Both the position numbers and the translations under genes were made by a program. The notes below the pieces were generated by a model. That model was not told the DNA's origin. It searched no databases and was given only the letters and a program-made list of their open reading frames with translations. Positions 7,494 to 16,374 of a stretch of 64,000 bases of DNA are shown piece after piece. Source of the DNA: Thermoactinomyces daqus (GTDB taxonomy: Bacteria; Bacillota; Bacilli; Thermoactinomycetales; Thermoactinomycetaceae); assembly GCF_000763315.1 (NCBI RefSeq), contig NZ_JPST01000035.1, forward strand, positions 1 through 64,000, written 5' to 3'. Positions within the stretch are counted from its first letter, which is position 1; the number at the start of each line of letters is the position of its first letter.

Positions 7494-8831
7494 ATGGACT
7501 CAGTTTTGTGGAGCCGTATTTTGACTGCTGAAACGCTGGCATTCCACATTGTTTGGGCTACCATCGGTGTAGGTGTCCCCATTTTTATCTGCTTGGCCGA
7601 AGGATGGGGAATCTGGCGCAAGGATCCCCATTTCATCCTGTTAGCCCGCCGCTGGACGCGCGGTTTTGTCATCACCGTAGCCATTGGCGTGGTAACCGGA
7701 ACCTGTATCGGCCTGATGCTCTCGCTTCTGTGGCCGAAATTTATGCAACTGGCAGGCAATGTCATCAGTTTGCCCTTGTTTATGGAAACCTTTGCCTTCT
7801 TCTTTGAAGCAATTTTTTTGGGCACTTATCTCTACACCTGGGATCGTTTCCAAAAACCGGTCTATCATTGGCTGACGTCAATCCCGATTATCATCGGTTC
7901 CTCGATGTCCGCCGTCTTCATCACGACTGTCAACTCTTTTATGAATACCCCGGCAGGTTTCAAGCTTTCTGCTTCCGGACGGGTGAGCCATATCGATCTG
8001 ATCGCCGCCATGCTTAATCCGTCCACTCCGTCAGAAGTGGGCCATGTGCTCTCTTCCGCATATGCCACGTGCGGTTTTTTGCTGGCCGCCATCGCCGCCT
8101 GGCACTTATTAAAGGGAAAGACGCACGTCTATTACAAAAAAGCGCTTCATTTAACGATGGCAATCAGCTTTATCCTGTCCTTGCTCACCTTTGTCGCCGG
8201 CGATCTTTCCGGCAAGTTTCTGGCCACTTGGCAACCGGCCAAACTTGCGGCCGGAGAATGGCATTTTGACACACGAACCAATGCGCCTCTGGTGATTGGC
8301 GGCATACTCGATGAAAAGAATCTGGAAGTGAAATACGGACTGGAAATCCCTTCGGCGTTGAGCTTTCTCGCCACCGGATCCATCGACGGCAAAGTGACCG
8401 GGCTGAAGGAGATTCCGCGCTCGGAATGGCCGCCGCTCTTCATCCACTACCTGTTTGACGCGATGGTGGGAATCGGCTTTTATCTCATTTTCATTTCCGC
8501 GGCTTATCTCGCGTATTGGTTGTCGAAAAAGGAGATCATCCAAAGCCGCTGGTTGCTCCGGGGAATTGTTTTGGCCGCTCCGCTCGCGTTTCTGGCCATT
8601 GAGTTTGGATGGATTTACGCCGAAGTGGGAAGGCAGCCCTGGATCATCACCGGGTTGATGCGGGTGGATCAGGCTGCAACTACGGCGGATAATGTGGGAA
8701 TGGTTACCCTGATGTTCAGTCTCCTCTATCTCTTGCTCGCCATTGTTGCCATCAGTGTCCTCTCCCGCTTGTTCAGAGGACGGCCGGCGGAAACGGAACT
8801 TCATGCAGTTGAAGGGAGGAGCCGGACATGA
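7494..8831 (+). CDS. cydA: cytochrome bd-type quinol oxidase subunit I
   Basis: A 445-residue membrane protein with about nine hydrophobic segments: subunit I of a bd-type terminal oxidase, which reduces oxygen to water with electrons from menaquinol. Recognisable landmarks are the N-terminal His18 in TLAFHIVWA (heme ligand region), FMETFAFFFEAIFLGTYLY in helix III and the conserved GRQPW motif near residue 380. The quinol-binding Q loop is short, as in the YthA/CioA branch. The ATG at 7494 follows AGGAGGAATT. The stop overlaps cydB by four bases (ATGA), so the subunits are translationally coupled. Confidence 0.93.
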   Translation: MDSVLWSRILTAETLAFHIVWATIGVGVPIFICLAEGWGIWRKDPHFILLARRWTRGFVITVAIGVVTGTCIGLMLSLLWPKFMQLAGNVISLPLFMETFAFFFEAIFLGTYLYTWDRFQKPVYHWLTSIPIIIGSSMSAVFITTVNSFMNTPAGFKLSASGRVSHIDLIAAMLNPSTPSEVGHVLSSAYATCGFLLAAIAAWHLLKGKTHVYYKKALHLTMAISFILSLLTFVAGDLSGKFLATWQPAKLAAGEWHFDTRTNAPLVIGGILDEKNLEVKYGLEIPSALSFLATGSIDGKVTGLKEIPRSEWPPLFIHYLFDAMVGIGFYLIFISAAYLAYWLSKKEIIQSRWLLRGIVLAAPLAFLAIEFGWIYAEVGRQPWIITGLMRVDQAATTADNVGMVTLMFSLLYLLLAIVAISVLSRLFRGRPAETELHAVEGRSRT

Positions 8832-9841
8832 ACTTGGCAATGGTCGGAATCACGGTTTTGTGGACGTTCTTGTACGGTTATCTCCTGATCGCCTCGATTG
8901 ATTTCGGGGCTGGATTCTTTTCCTGCTACAGCATGCTGACCGGAAAAGACCATATCATCAACCGGATTATTGACCGCTATCTGTCTCCCGTCTGGGAAGT
9001 AACCAACGTTTTTCTGATCTTTTTCATCGTCGGCCTTGTCGGCTTTTTCCCGGAAACCGCTTATTATTACGGGACGGCATTGCTGATTCCCGGGTCAGTG
9101 GCATTGATTCTGCTGACGATTCGCGGTTCTTTCTATGCCTTTGCCAATTACGGGGCGCGCAAGAGCAAGTTTTATTTGCTCCTCTACGGGTTGACTGGTC
9201 TGTTCATTCCCGCTTCCCTGTCAACGGTTTTGACGATTTCAGAAGGGGGTTTTATTGAAAAAACGGGGGATCGCCTCTTATTTCGGGCAGATCTTCTTTT
9301 CACCAGCCACTATTCCTGGAGCGTTGTCTTCCTGGCTTTGGTCAGCATTTTATATATCAGCGCCAGTTTTCTCACCTTTTATGCTGATCGGGCAAATGAT
9401 CTCCAGGCCAGGGAGCTTTTGCGAAAATATGCCCTGTTTTGGAGCGGGCCTACAATTTTGGCCAGCTTGTGGGTCTTTTGGGAGCTTTCCCGGCACAATC
9501 CGGAACATTTCTCCCGTGCCCTCTCTGTCGGCTGGATGTTCGTCACTTCCTTTTTCTGCTTTTGTATTGGCGTCTGCTTAATGTGGAAACGGAAAAATCT
9601 GGGCATCGCGTTTATCTTCGTCATGTTCCAGTTCGCCTGCGCTTTTTTTGGTTACGGCATTTCCCATCTTCCTTATCTGTTGTATCCCTTTATCACCATT
9701 CATACCGCTTTGACGAATACCACGATGGGTATGGCATTGGTGATCGCTTTTATCGCCGGTCTCTTGCTCCTGATTCCATCCATCGGGCTTTTGCTCTGGC
9801 TGTTCCTTTTCAACGCCGGCTATGTTCGCGGAAAAAAATAA
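8828..9841 (+). CDS. cydB: cytochrome bd-type quinol oxidase subunit II
   Basis: The 337-residue subunit II of the bd-type oxidase, with about eight transmembrane helices. The N-terminal helix contains YGYLLIASIDFGAG, the typical CydB signature, and SPVWEVTNVFLIFF follows at the second helix. It resembles Bacillus YthB. It overlaps cydA by ATGA, with GGGAGG six bases ahead of its start. No cydCD heme/thiol exporter genes follow; a hairpin terminator ends the operon. Confidence 0.93.
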   Translation: MNLAMVGITVLWTFLYGYLLIASIDFGAGFFSCYSMLTGKDHIINRIIDRYLSPVWEVTNVFLIFFIVGLVGFFPETAYYYGTALLIPGSVALILLTIRGSFYAFANYGARKSKFYLLLYGLTGLFIPASLSTVLTISEGGFIEKTGDRLLFRADLLFTSHYSWSVVFLALVSILYISASFLTFYADRANDLQARELLRKYALFWSGPTILASLWVFWELSRHNPEHFSRALSVGWMFVTSFFCFCIGVCLMWKRKNLGIAFIFVMFQFACAFFGYGISHLPYLLYPFITIHTALTNTTMGMALVIAFIAGLLLLIPSIGLLLWLFLFNAGYVRGKK

Positions 9842-9865
9842 AGGAAAACGATGAGGAAAGCATGA

Positions 9866-9906
9866 AGAGGGCGAAACTCCTTTCCGGAGAAACGCCCTCT
9901 CTTATT
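9866..9906 (+). terminator. terminator of cydAB
   Basis: AGAGGGCG...CGCCCTCT forms an 8-bp outer stem with a further inner pairing (CTCC/GGAG), followed by CTTATT. It may also serve the convergent gene ending at 9912. Confidence 0.75.
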
Positions 9907-9911
9907 CGCTT

Positions 9912-10640
9912 TTACCGGAAAACCGCCGATTTTTCTTTTCTCTTTTCACAAGCCGCTACAAAGGCCCGAAACAATCGTTTCGCATGATCATCTTTTGCCA
10001 CCATCGACTCAGGATGCCACTGCACCCCCACCACAAACTCATGCGCAATGCTTTCAAATGCTTCAATCACCCCGTCACTGGCGACCGCCGTCACTTTGAG
10101 CGGAGACACCACTTTGCGGACAGCCTGATGGTGAAAACTGTTTACTTTAATCAGCGACTTCGCAAAAATCGAGTAAAGAAGGGAATCCTCGGCAATTTGA
10201 ATCGTATGGGAAGCATGGCTGCGCGGGGCCTTTTGCTGGTGTTGCAATACCGCCTTCTTCTGGCCGGGTAAATCCTGATACATGTCTCCGCCCATCGCAA
10301 TATTCAAAATTTGGCATCCGCGGCAGATGCCGAGGATCGGCTTGCGTTGCGCATTAAACTGCTCAATGAGGGCAATTTCCATTTCGTCCCGGTCCGGCAC
10401 GATCTCACCCAACCCGGGATGAGGTTCTTCGTCAAATAAAGTCGGGTCAATATCGCCTCCGCCGGTGAGGAGCAAACCGTCAACCAGTCTGCTCATTTCC
10501 GCGATCAGTTCATCATCGACCGTATAGGGAAGCAAAAACGGAATCCCCCCGGCAGCGATGATCACATCGCTGTATTCCTGCGATAAAAATTGTTTTTTGC
10601 TTTGCTCAAGGGACATGGTAATCCCGATCACCGGTTTCAT
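9912..10640 (-). CDS. gamma-glutamyl-gamma-aminobutyrate hydrolase-type class I amidotransferase
   Basis: A 242-residue class I glutamine amidotransferase-fold hydrolase of the peptidase C26/PuuD family. The nucleophile elbow is GICRGCQ, with Cys near residue 113, and the catalytic His-x-Glu lies in GVQWHPES. The N-terminal MKPVIGITM and GLLLTGGGDIDP are family hallmarks. Relatives hydrolyse gamma-glutamyl-GABA or other gamma-glutamyl amides in polyamine catabolism; no puu genes are nearby, so the substrate is open. The start at 10640 follows GGAGAGGGAGA; a longer upstream frame is unsupported. Confidence 0.85.
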   Translation of the reverse strand: MKPVIGITMSLEQSKKQFLSQEYSDVIIAAGGIPFLLPYTVDDELIAEMSRLVDGLLLTGGGDIDPTLFDEEPHPGLGEIVPDRDEMEIALIEQFNAQRKPILGICRGCQILNIAMGGDMYQDLPGQKKAVLQHQQKAPRSHASHTIQIAEDSLLYSIFAKSLIKVNSFHHQAVRKVVSPLKVTAVASDGVIEAFESIAHEFVVGVQWHPESMVAKDDHAKRLFRAFVAACEKRKEKSAVFR

Positions 10641-10728
10641 CTGAATCTCCCTCTCCTGTTGTTGTTCCTCCTTTTTCGATCTTATCTTATGTTTACAATT
10701 GACGAAAGTATCAAAAAACAACGCACAC

Positions 10729-10760
10729 AAAAAACTCCAGACCAAAATGGCTGGAGTTTA
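10729..10760 (-). terminator. terminator of the DUF378 gene
   Basis: Minus strand: AACTCCAG / CTGGAGTT, an 8-bp stem followed by TTTTGTGTG. The TAA stop of the upstream gene touches the hairpin. Confidence 0.75.
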
Positions 10761-10973
10761 TTTGGCTGATGCAGGTTCGCGATTACTGAACAGGAAGCTG
10801 ATCGCATAAAGGCCGGCAATCCCGACAATTGCATAGATCACGCGACTCAGAAATGAGGATGCACGGAGCGATTCACCGCCAAAAATCGCGGAAACCAAAT
10901 CCCATTGGAACAATCCAACCAACAACCAGTTCAAAGCCCCAATGATAACCAAAATTAAAGCCAATTTTTTCAA
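10758..10973 (-). CDS. DUF378 family small membrane protein (YuzA-like)
   Basis: A 71-residue protein with two transmembrane segments, LILVIIGALNWLLVGLF and SRVIYAIVGIAGLYAISFL. The motif GALNWLLVGLFQWDLV identifies DUF378, found in many Firmicutes; no biochemical role is known. The start is TTG at 10973, seven bases after AAAGGAGG; a GTG further upstream would place the ribosome site inside the coding sequence. It is monocistronic. Confidence 0.8.
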   Translation of the reverse strand: MKKLALILVIIGALNWLLVGLFQWDLVSAIFGGESLRASSFLSRVIYAIVGIAGLYAISFLFSNREPASAK

Positions 10974-11132
10974 CGCTGCTCCTCCTTTCCCCACTGTTTA
11001 CGTTTATTATCCCGCACCGCAGGAAAAACATGCAGGGAAACTAAAGGTCCATCCCGGGCAGCATCTCTGACCGGGGCATGAGAATACAGGATAGGTGCGA
11101 CCATGCCCCCCCGGGCTGTGATGCATATTTAC

Positions 11133-11164
11133 AAAAAAAAAGCAACCCGATGGTTGCGGGTTGC
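11133..11164 (-). terminator. terminator of ispG
   Basis: Minus strand: GCAACCCG / CGGGTTGC, an 8-bp stem with a 7-base loop, followed by nine T residues. Confidence 0.9.
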
Positions 11165-11170
11165 CGGGAA

Positions 11171-12283
11171 CTAGACTCCCAGTATATCCTTTTCTCGGTT
11201 TTCTTCTTTTTGCTTTTGATAATATTCTTCCGCCAGTTTGTCGATTTCTTTTTTCAATTCGGCGACCATATCTTTTTCCGGGATTTTGCGAATGATTTTC
11301 CCATGTCGGAACAAGAGGCCTTCCCCGCGGGCACCGGCAATCCCGATATCCGCTTCCTTCGCTTCACCGGGACCGTTAACTGCACATCCCAAAACAGAAA
11401 CCTTGATCGGAGCGCGAATTTTGGAGATATAATCTTCGATCTCATTGGCAATGCTGATGAGGTCGATTTCGATTCGCCCACAAGTCGGGCAGGAAATCAG
11501 CGTCGCCGCGTTTGCAGCCAACCCAAACGCTTTTAAGAGCTCCCTTGCCACTTTTACTTCTTCAACAGGGTCAGCACTCAGGCTGATCCGCACCGTATTT
11601 CCGATTCCCATCGCCAAAAGCGCTCCCAGTCCGGCAGAACTTTTCACTGTGCCGGAAAAAAGGGTTCCCGACTCGGTAATCCCGAGATGTAACGGGTAAT
11701 TGAATGTTTCCGCCGCTTTCTTGTAGGCGTCAATCGCCAAACGGACATCCGAGGCTTTCAGCGAAACGATGATATCATGAAAATCGAGCTCTTCCAAAAT
11801 GCCGATATGGTAAAGGGCGCTTTCGATCATTCCTTCTGCTGTTGGATACCCGTATTTTTCCAAAATCCGCTTTTCCAACGAACCGGCATTGACTCCGATG
11901 CGGATCGGGATCCCCCGTTCTTTGGCCGCTTTCACGACCGCCTCCACTTTTTCTCTTTTACCGATATTCCCCGGATTGATGCGAATTTTATCAATTCCGC
12001 CTTCGATCGCTTTTAAGGCCAGTTTGTAATCAAAATGGATATCTGCAACCAAGGGGATGTTTACTTGCTTTTTAATCTCCGGAATCGCTTCGGCTGCGCG
12101 CATGTCCGGACAAGCGACCCGGACGATTTGACAGCCGGCTTCTTCCAGCCGTTTAATCTCTGCAACCGTCGCTTTAACATCATGCGTTTTCGTTGTCGTC
12201 ATGCTTTGGATAACCACTTGGTTATTCCCGCCAATTTGAATGTTTCCAACTTTGACGGGCCTTGTTTCCGTACGATGATACAT
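11171..12283 (-). CDS. ispG: 4-hydroxy-3-methylbut-2-en-1-yl diphosphate synthase
   Basis: The 370-residue GcpE/IspG enzyme of the methylerythritol phosphate pathway. It reductively dehydrates methylerythritol cyclodiphosphate to HMBPP. The TIM-barrel N-terminal part begins with [10 protein letters not shown] and [11 protein letters not shown]. The C-terminal domain holds the [4Fe-4S] cysteines in SCPTCGR and [11 protein letters not shown]. The length is that of the short bacterial form, without the extra domain of plant enzymes. The ATG at 12283 follows AAGGAGC. It is monocistronic with a strong terminator, so isoprenoid synthesis here runs at least partly through MEP. Confidence 0.95.
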   Translation of the reverse strand: MYHRTETRPVKVGNIQIGGNNQVVIQSMTTTKTHDVKATVAEIKRLEEAGCQIVRVACPDMRAAEAIPEIKKQVNIPLVADIHFDYKLALKAIEGGIDKIRINPGNIGKREKVEAVVKAAKERGIPIRIGVNAGSLEKRILEKYGYPTAEGMIESALYHIGILEELDFHDIIVSLKASDVRLAIDAYKKAAETFNYPLHLGITESGTLFSGTVKSSAGLGALLAMGIGNTVRISLSADPVEEVKVARELLKAFGLAANAATLISCPTCGRIEIDLISIANEIEDYISKIRAPIKVSVLGCAVNGPGEAKEADIGIAGARGEGLLFRHGKIIRKIPEKDMVAELKKEIDKLAEEYYQKQKEENREKDILGV

Positions 12284-12416
12284 AAAGGATTCGCTCCTTT
12301 TGCCGTAACGTGAAGTCGATGTTCGGCATGTTGACCTTCCTTTATGCCGCCAACAACCGAATGAAGAATCATGAGTCCCTGAACTCCATTTACCAAGTAT
12401 AACATATCACACCGGC

Positions 12417-12444
12417 AAAGAGAAAAGGAGCACAAACGCTCCTT
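12417..12444 (-). terminator. terminator at the end of the comG-aroK-yqzE unit
   Basis: Minus strand: AAGGAGC / GCTCCTT around GTTTGT, followed by TTCTCTTTG. It lies about 108 bases after yqzE and just before the ispG promoter region. Confidence 0.7.
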
Positions 12445-12551
12445 GTCAATCTTTTTTTGCTTTCTGTTCAATTTTTATTCCACATTGAAACCACCGGTGC
12501 TCAAGCGAAAACCATTTTCCACGTGGCAACGGCCACCTGTCGCCCCTGTTG

Positions 12552-12746
12552 CTATTCATTTTCCCGTCTCAGCCTGGAACGCTGTTTGTCCATGTACATT
12601 CTCATGGAAAAGGGGATCATGCCAAACCATTTGACAGACCAGGGTTCTTTTCTCATCTGTTTCAGTTCTTTCCGCTCAGAGCGAGGCGTCTCCATATACC
12701 AAATCATCCGCTGAAGCAGAAACTGAATCCATTCTCTAAAAGACAT
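12552..12746 (-). CDS. yqzE: YqzE family small protein
   Basis: A 64-residue protein matching Bacillus YqzE, whose gene also sits at the end of the comG operon. The shared core is the central WSVKWFGMIPFSMRM, and YME aligns near residue 20. It is basic, lacks a signal peptide and has no known function. The ATG at 12746 follows GAGGTGG at spacing 5; a GTG at 12755 overlaps that site. It follows aroK by 17 bases, whereas in Bacillus subtilis yqzE precedes aroK. Confidence 0.8.
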   Translation of the reverse strand: MSFREWIQFLLQRMIWYMETPRSERKELKQMRKEPWSVKWFGMIPFSMRMYMDKQRSRLRRENE

Positions 12747-12763
12747 TGATTCCACCTCATCCC

Positions 12764-13309
12764 TTAGCTTAGCCGGTGAAATCGCCGTTTAAACGCTTTT
12801 TCCCAAAAGGAAACAATCTCTTGCACGACCCCGTCTACACTTCGCCCGGTGGTATCGACGGTGAGATCGGCAAAGTCGTACAAACCTTCTCTCTCCTTCA
12901 TAATGGCGTATACCTTGGTATGTAACTCTCCCTGCAATAACGGACGCTCATCAGCGGCACGACCGAGACGCCGGATAATCTCTTCCGGTTCGGCGAACAG
13001 CTGCACGACAACCCCCTTTTCCCGCATCATCTCCCTGTTCTCTTCCTTTAACACAATTCCTCCCCCGGTGGTGAGGAGCAAAGGGGAACCGTTCAGCAGC
13101 ATCTTCAGCAATCTGGTCTCCTCTTGCCGAAAAGCAGCCTCGCCGGCACGGGCAAAATACTCTGCGATTGTGCAGCCAAACCGCGCTTCCAGTTCCTGGT
13201 CGGTATCCTTCCATTCCAGTTTCAGCTTTTTCGACAATTCCCGACCGACAGTAGTTTTACCTGTCCCCATCATGCCAATGAGAATCAAATGGCTCTTTTC
13301 CTGGTTCAT
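12764..13309 (-). CDS. aroK: shikimate kinase
   Basis: A 181-residue shikimate kinase, which phosphorylates shikimate with ATP in the chorismate pathway. The Walker A loop is IGMMGTGKTTVG near residue 14. DTDQELE follows with the Asp residues that contact magnesium and shikimate, and LLTTGGGIVL supplies the Gly-Gly-Gly shikimate loop. RAADERPLL is the lid region with its conserved Arg. The ATG at 13309 follows GTGGAGG; a GTG at 13321 is less likely. It sits between comGG and yqzE and is probably cotranscribed with the competence operon. Confidence 0.9.
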   Translation of the reverse strand: MNQEKSHLILIGMMGTGKTTVGRELSKKLKLEWKDTDQELEARFGCTIAEYFARAGEAAFRQEETRLLKMLLNGSPLLLTTGGGIVLKEENREMMREKGVVVQLFAEPEEIIRRLGRAADERPLLQGELHTKVYAIMKEREGLYDFADLTVDTTGRSVDGVVQEIVSFWEKAFKRRFHRLS

Positions 13310-13341
13310 TTCTACCTCCACCTGGATTTTTATTCTCTATC

Positions 13342-13716
13342 TTAGCGGATCCAGCGGTGGATGGCTAGCGTGTGCGGGTCAAGCTCCACTTCGCTCGTCT
13401 GCATGACGCCATTTTTTCCATAGGCTGTTGCCTGCACGCGGGTCATCTTCTCCCCTTGTTGAAGAATCCATGTCTCCACATAAATTCCATTGATTTGCAA
13501 AAGGCCTTTTTTCCCGGCACTTCCCATCTTCAGCTGCTTCCGAAGCACGGCGATTCCACTCTCCGACGCATATTTGCAGCGAATCTGTTCTTCATAGAGA
13601 GCCTGTGCCTGCTTCGTGTCAGCTGAACCGATGATCAGAAACGTGAGCAGCGTAAACAAAACCGTCAGGGAGGCGATCACCACCGGGAGGGCGAAGCCCC
13701 GTTCATTCCGCCTCAT
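13342..13716 (-). CDS. comGG: ComGG-like competence pseudopilin-associated protein
   Basis: A 124-residue protein with an N-terminal hydrophobic segment (FALPVVIASLTVLFTLLTFLI). The start MRRNERGFALP resembles a PilX/GspK-like minor pseudopilin. Its position as the last pilus gene of the comG operon and its size fit ComGG, which is poorly conserved in sequence. It overlaps the preceding comGF by 14 bases. It would help assemble the transformation pseudopilus in the membrane. The identity rests mainly on context. Confidence 0.75.
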   Translation of the reverse strand: MRRNERGFALPVVIASLTVLFTLLTFLIIGSADTKQAQALYEEQIRCKYASESGIAVLRKQLKMGSAGKKGLLQINGIYVETWILQQGEKMTRVQATAYGKNGVMQTSEVELDPHTLAIHRWIR

Positions 13717-14236
13717 CAGATGTTCTCACCCTTCCTGCGACATATGTGCTCCAATCCAGGCTCGCATTCCAGTTCTGCATGCCGATTTTCATTCCCACAC
13801 CGACAGGATCCGGGACAAAAGCGATATAATAAACATCCTGCAACAAAATGGTATTGCCCTTGAATGCTGTTTCTTCCTGTGCGCGGACGCTGCGGATCAC
13901 CCGGCGTTTTTGATGCCGATAGCAAACGGTGTCTCCGTTCGGCAATTGAAAATACAGGGAGCCGTTATCCATTCGAAAATGGCTGCCCTGCTTCAATTCC
14001 TGATGAATATAACCGGAAAAAGCCATCGATTCCATTACCAACCGCTCTTTGCCATCCAACCCTTTGATTTCCGACATAAAGGTGCGTGTGATAAAAAACA
14101 GGGCCGGAAGCAGTATCAACAAGACGCTCATGGCAATGACCAATTCGAGATAGGTAAAACCGGCTTCACCTTTTAATCCTGAAAGCGATGCGTCATCCAC
14201 CTGGCGCTTTTCGTTTTTCCATCTTTCCCTTTCCAT
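13703..14236 (-). CDS. comGF: ComGF-like minor pseudopilin
   Basis: A 177-residue pseudopilin. The prepilin cleavage site is GEAGFTYLELVIAM near residue 26, with Glu at +5 and a hydrophobic helix behind it, as required by the ComC peptidase. It follows comGE and precedes comGG, matching ComGF. The ATG at 14236 overlaps comGE by 64 bases and leaves an unusually long leader before the cleavage site. A GTG at 14200 is a possible shorter start, with a weak ribosome site. Confidence 0.78.
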   Translation of the reverse strand: MERERWKNEKRQVDDASLSGLKGEAGFTYLELVIAMSVLLILLPALFFITRTFMSEIKGLDGKERLVMESMAFSGYIHQELKQGSHFRMDNGSLYFQLPNGDTVCYRHQKRRVIRSVRAQEETAFKGNTILLQDVYYIAFVPDPVGVGMKIGMQNWNASLDWSTYVAGRVRTSDEAE

Positions 14237-14547
14237 TGAACCTCCACTTCCATCTGGTACAAGAACGGCTCAACCGCGCGGCATTTGGTCTGCAAAAGAT
14301 ACACTTGCTTCGGGAACTCTTCGCTTTTTACTGTTTTGCTTTCACCGGCGCAACGATCCGGAAAAGCCGACAGCTGCTTTTCCATTTCATTTTCCATCAA
14401 ATGATCGATTTCCAGCCGGATGATTTCCTCTGTTTCCTTCATTTTTATTTCGTGCAGGACAGGAACGGCAAACACCATAAACACGCCGATCAGCACAAGC
14501 GACATCGTCACCTCGGCCAAGGTAACCCCTTCTTCTCCCCGCTTCAT
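14173..14547 (-). CDS. comGE: ComGE-like minor pseudopilin
   Basis: A 124-residue minor pseudopilin. The N-terminus, MKRGEEGVTLAEVTMSLVLIG, is a short class III prepilin leader ending in Gly with Glu at +5, followed by the membrane helix. The remainder is poorly conserved and includes two Cys residues that could form a disulfide. Overlap with comGD by four bases indicates translational coupling. Function is inferred from the order of the comG operon. Confidence 0.75.
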   Translation of the reverse strand: MKRGEEGVTLAEVTMSLVLIGVFMVFAVPVLHEIKMKETEEIIRLEIDHLMENEMEKQLSAFPDRCAGESKTVKSEEFPKQVYLLQTKCRAVEPFLYQMEVEVQWKGKDGKTKSARWMTHRFQD

Positions 14548-14987
14548 GGCATCAACTCCGCTTTGGGCCGGCCGGACGCCACCTGAATCACCAATTTTCC
14601 GACCAGTTTTTCCGCAGACAAGATGCGGATCGTTCCTCCCTGAACCTGCCCGGTCTCCCGGAAAATCACCTGATTTCCCTTATAATTGCTGGCAAGACGA
14701 TATTTGTCGGGAACCGGGATGGTCCGAATCTCCTCCTCTCCCTGATACACTTCGATTTCACGGGGATTCAGAAAAAGAGAAACTTCGCTTTCACGGGAGA
14801 CAGCCTCCAACTGGGCCAATTGGATCTGTGTGGCCAGAGAATCCAAAAACATCTCCCTTTCCGCCCGCTCACCCAAAACCGACAATGCCGGCAGCGCAAT
14901 CGCAGCCATCAGTCCGAGCACGAACAAAATCAACAACACTTCGACCAGCGTCCACCCTTGTTCCCCGACATGCTTCATTTTTGGCAT
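14544..14987 (-). CDS. comGD: ComGD-like pseudopilin
   Basis: A 147-residue pseudopilin of the GspH/ComGD type. The leader and cleavage site read EQGWTLVEVLLILFVLGLM, with Trp in place of the usual Phe at +1 and Glu at +5. ComGD is needed for DNA binding at the competent cell surface. The ATG at 14987 overlaps the 3' end of comGC; a second ATG three codons in is possible. Confidence 0.8.
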   Translation of the reverse strand: MPKMKHVGEQGWTLVEVLLILFVLGLMAAIALPALSVLGERAEREMFLDSLATQIQLAQLEAVSRESEVSLFLNPREIEVYQGEEEIRTIPVPDKYRLASNYKGNQVIFRETGQVQGGTIRILSAEKLVGKLVIQVASGRPKAELMP

Positions 14988-15310
14988 TTCACTCTTTTTT
15001 CGGAGGAGATTTGCGGATTACGGTCAATCACATAATGCCCCCCGCCCGGACACGCCGGCACCGATCGCAGATAACCCCGTTTCACCAATTCCGCCACGCT
15101 GCCCGGGTACTCTCCGTATTCCAGATAGTAGTTATCCGCTTGTGCGCTGATCATCTGTCTGTTCGCGCGATCCGCCCGATCCTTGGCTTTCTCCCCAGCC
15201 GCCTTCAAATTAGGAATCGCAATCGCCAAAATGAGACCGATAATAAACAAAACCACCAACATTTCCACCAAGGTAAATCCTTTTTCACCATTCCCCGTCA
15301 TGGTTGACAT
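14975..15310 (-). CDS. comGC: major competence pseudopilin ComGC
   Basis: A 111-residue major pseudopilin. The short leader ends at GEK, followed by GFTLVEMLVVLFIIGLILAIA, the strongest prepilin motif of the operon. A conserved C-terminal part has VPACPGGGHY and a second Cys (VKCQK), consistent with the intramolecular disulfide known in ComGC. The start at 15310 lies eight bases after AAAGGAG; the ATG at 15328 would put that site inside the gene. It polymerises into the pseudopilus that brings DNA to ComEA. Confidence 0.88.
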   Translation of the reverse strand: MSTMTGNGEKGFTLVEMLVVLFIIGLILAIAIPNLKAAGEKAKDRADRANRQMISAQADNYYLEYGEYPGSVAELVKRGYLRSVPACPGGGHYVIDRNPQISSEKRVKCQK

Positions 15311-15327
15311 CTGCCACTCTCCTTTCA

Positions 15328-16374
15328 TTAAAGCGCCCGCACCAGCTGCAATACCGGCAGGAACATGCCGATGACCGTCAGTGCAACAAACAACCCGATG
15401 GCAAATATAAACGCGGGTTCCAAACTCCTCGTCAGCCGTTCGATCTTGTATTTCATCATCTTCTCCGTCCCCTCGGACAGATGGAGGAGAATTTCATCCA
15501 ATTTTCCTGATTCCTCGGCCAACGTGACCATCTGCACGAATAAAGGCAAAAACAGTGGTTCCGCTTTTTTCTTCACCGCTCCGGCAAAAGAATCACCCTG
15601 CATCAAGCACTTTTTCACCTTATGTATTCTGCGGGTTAAAAGAACCCACGGAGTCAGCGTCGCCATTACATCAAGCGCCGTCAGCAATGGAACGCCCGCG
15701 GCCAGCAGCGAACCCAACTGAGTCGCAACATAATGAGTGAAACGGTACCGGTAATACTGCCCAATGCCCGGAAGCCACAACAACATCCTGGTAAAAAAAG
15801 CTTGTAGCCTGTCAGAGCTCATCCGGATCAATCCACCGCCCACCGACAACAGACATATGGATCCCCCTGCAAACAGCAAAACGGAATGAAAGGAATGAGA
15901 CAAGAGAAACATCCATTGGGTGATGGCCGGCAACGGAATCCCAAGCGTCTGATACAGTTCGGAAAATCGGGGCAAAACAATCGAAACCAGAAAAAAGATC
16001 GCACCGATTGCAATGCAAAAGACCAGCAGCGGATAAAAACATGCTTGCCCGAATTCCCGGCTCCATTTGGCCCTTGCGGCATAGTAGGATGCGCACTGCT
16101 TAAACCCGAAAACGTAATCGCCGTGTTCTTCGGCAGCGCGAATAAACGAGATGAACAGATTGGGAAAAGCGCACTTTTGCAAGGCGGAAGACAGATTCCC
16201 GCCATTTTCCAATTCTTTTTTTAATTTTTCGTATAAAGAAGATGTAATCAATTGTTGTGTCACCAGCAAATCCAAACAGGTCAGCAGAGAAATTCCGCTT
16301 TCCAGCAAATGCCCCATCTGCTGGCTGAACACCATCAACTTTTCAGTTTTCCACCGGCGTTTCATCCGCACCAT
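15328..16374 (-). CDS. comGB: ComGB-like type II secretion F membrane protein
   Basis: A 348-residue polytopic inner-membrane protein of the GspF/PilC family, with two repeated T2SSF domains (about residues 10-130 and 215-335). Each begins with a helix carrying Gly/Ala-Gly-hydrophobic motifs (LLESGISLLTCLDLL and LLAAGVPLLTALDVM). Three membrane segments are visible. It forms the platform for pseudopilus assembly with the ATPase ComGA. It overlaps comGA by 32 bases; TTG at 16377 and ATG at 16374 are adjacent candidate starts. Confidence 0.88.
   Translation of the reverse strand: MVRMKRRWKTEKLMVFSQQMGHLLESGISLLTCLDLLVTQQLITSSLYEKLKKELENGGNLSSALQKCAFPNLFISFIRAAEEHGDYVFGFKQCASYYAARAKWSREFGQACFYPLLVFCIAIGAIFFLVSIVLPRFSELYQTLGIPLPAITQWMFLLSHSFHSVLLFAGGSICLLSVGGGLIRMSSDRLQAFFTRMLLWLPGIGQYYRYRFTHYVATQLGSLLAAGVPLLTALDVMATLTPWVLLTRRIHKVKKCLMQGDSFAGAVKKKAEPLFLPLFVQMVTLAEESGKLDEILLHLSEGTEKMMKYKIERLTRSLEPAFIFAIGLFVALTVIGMFLPVLQLVRAL

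Noticed and set aside
14420-15307. Long plus-strand frame of 295 codons across comGE-comGC
   Set aside because: It is antisense to three genes with clear prepilin motifs and coupled overlaps, has no ribosome site and shows a low-complexity Pro/Ser/Arg composition.
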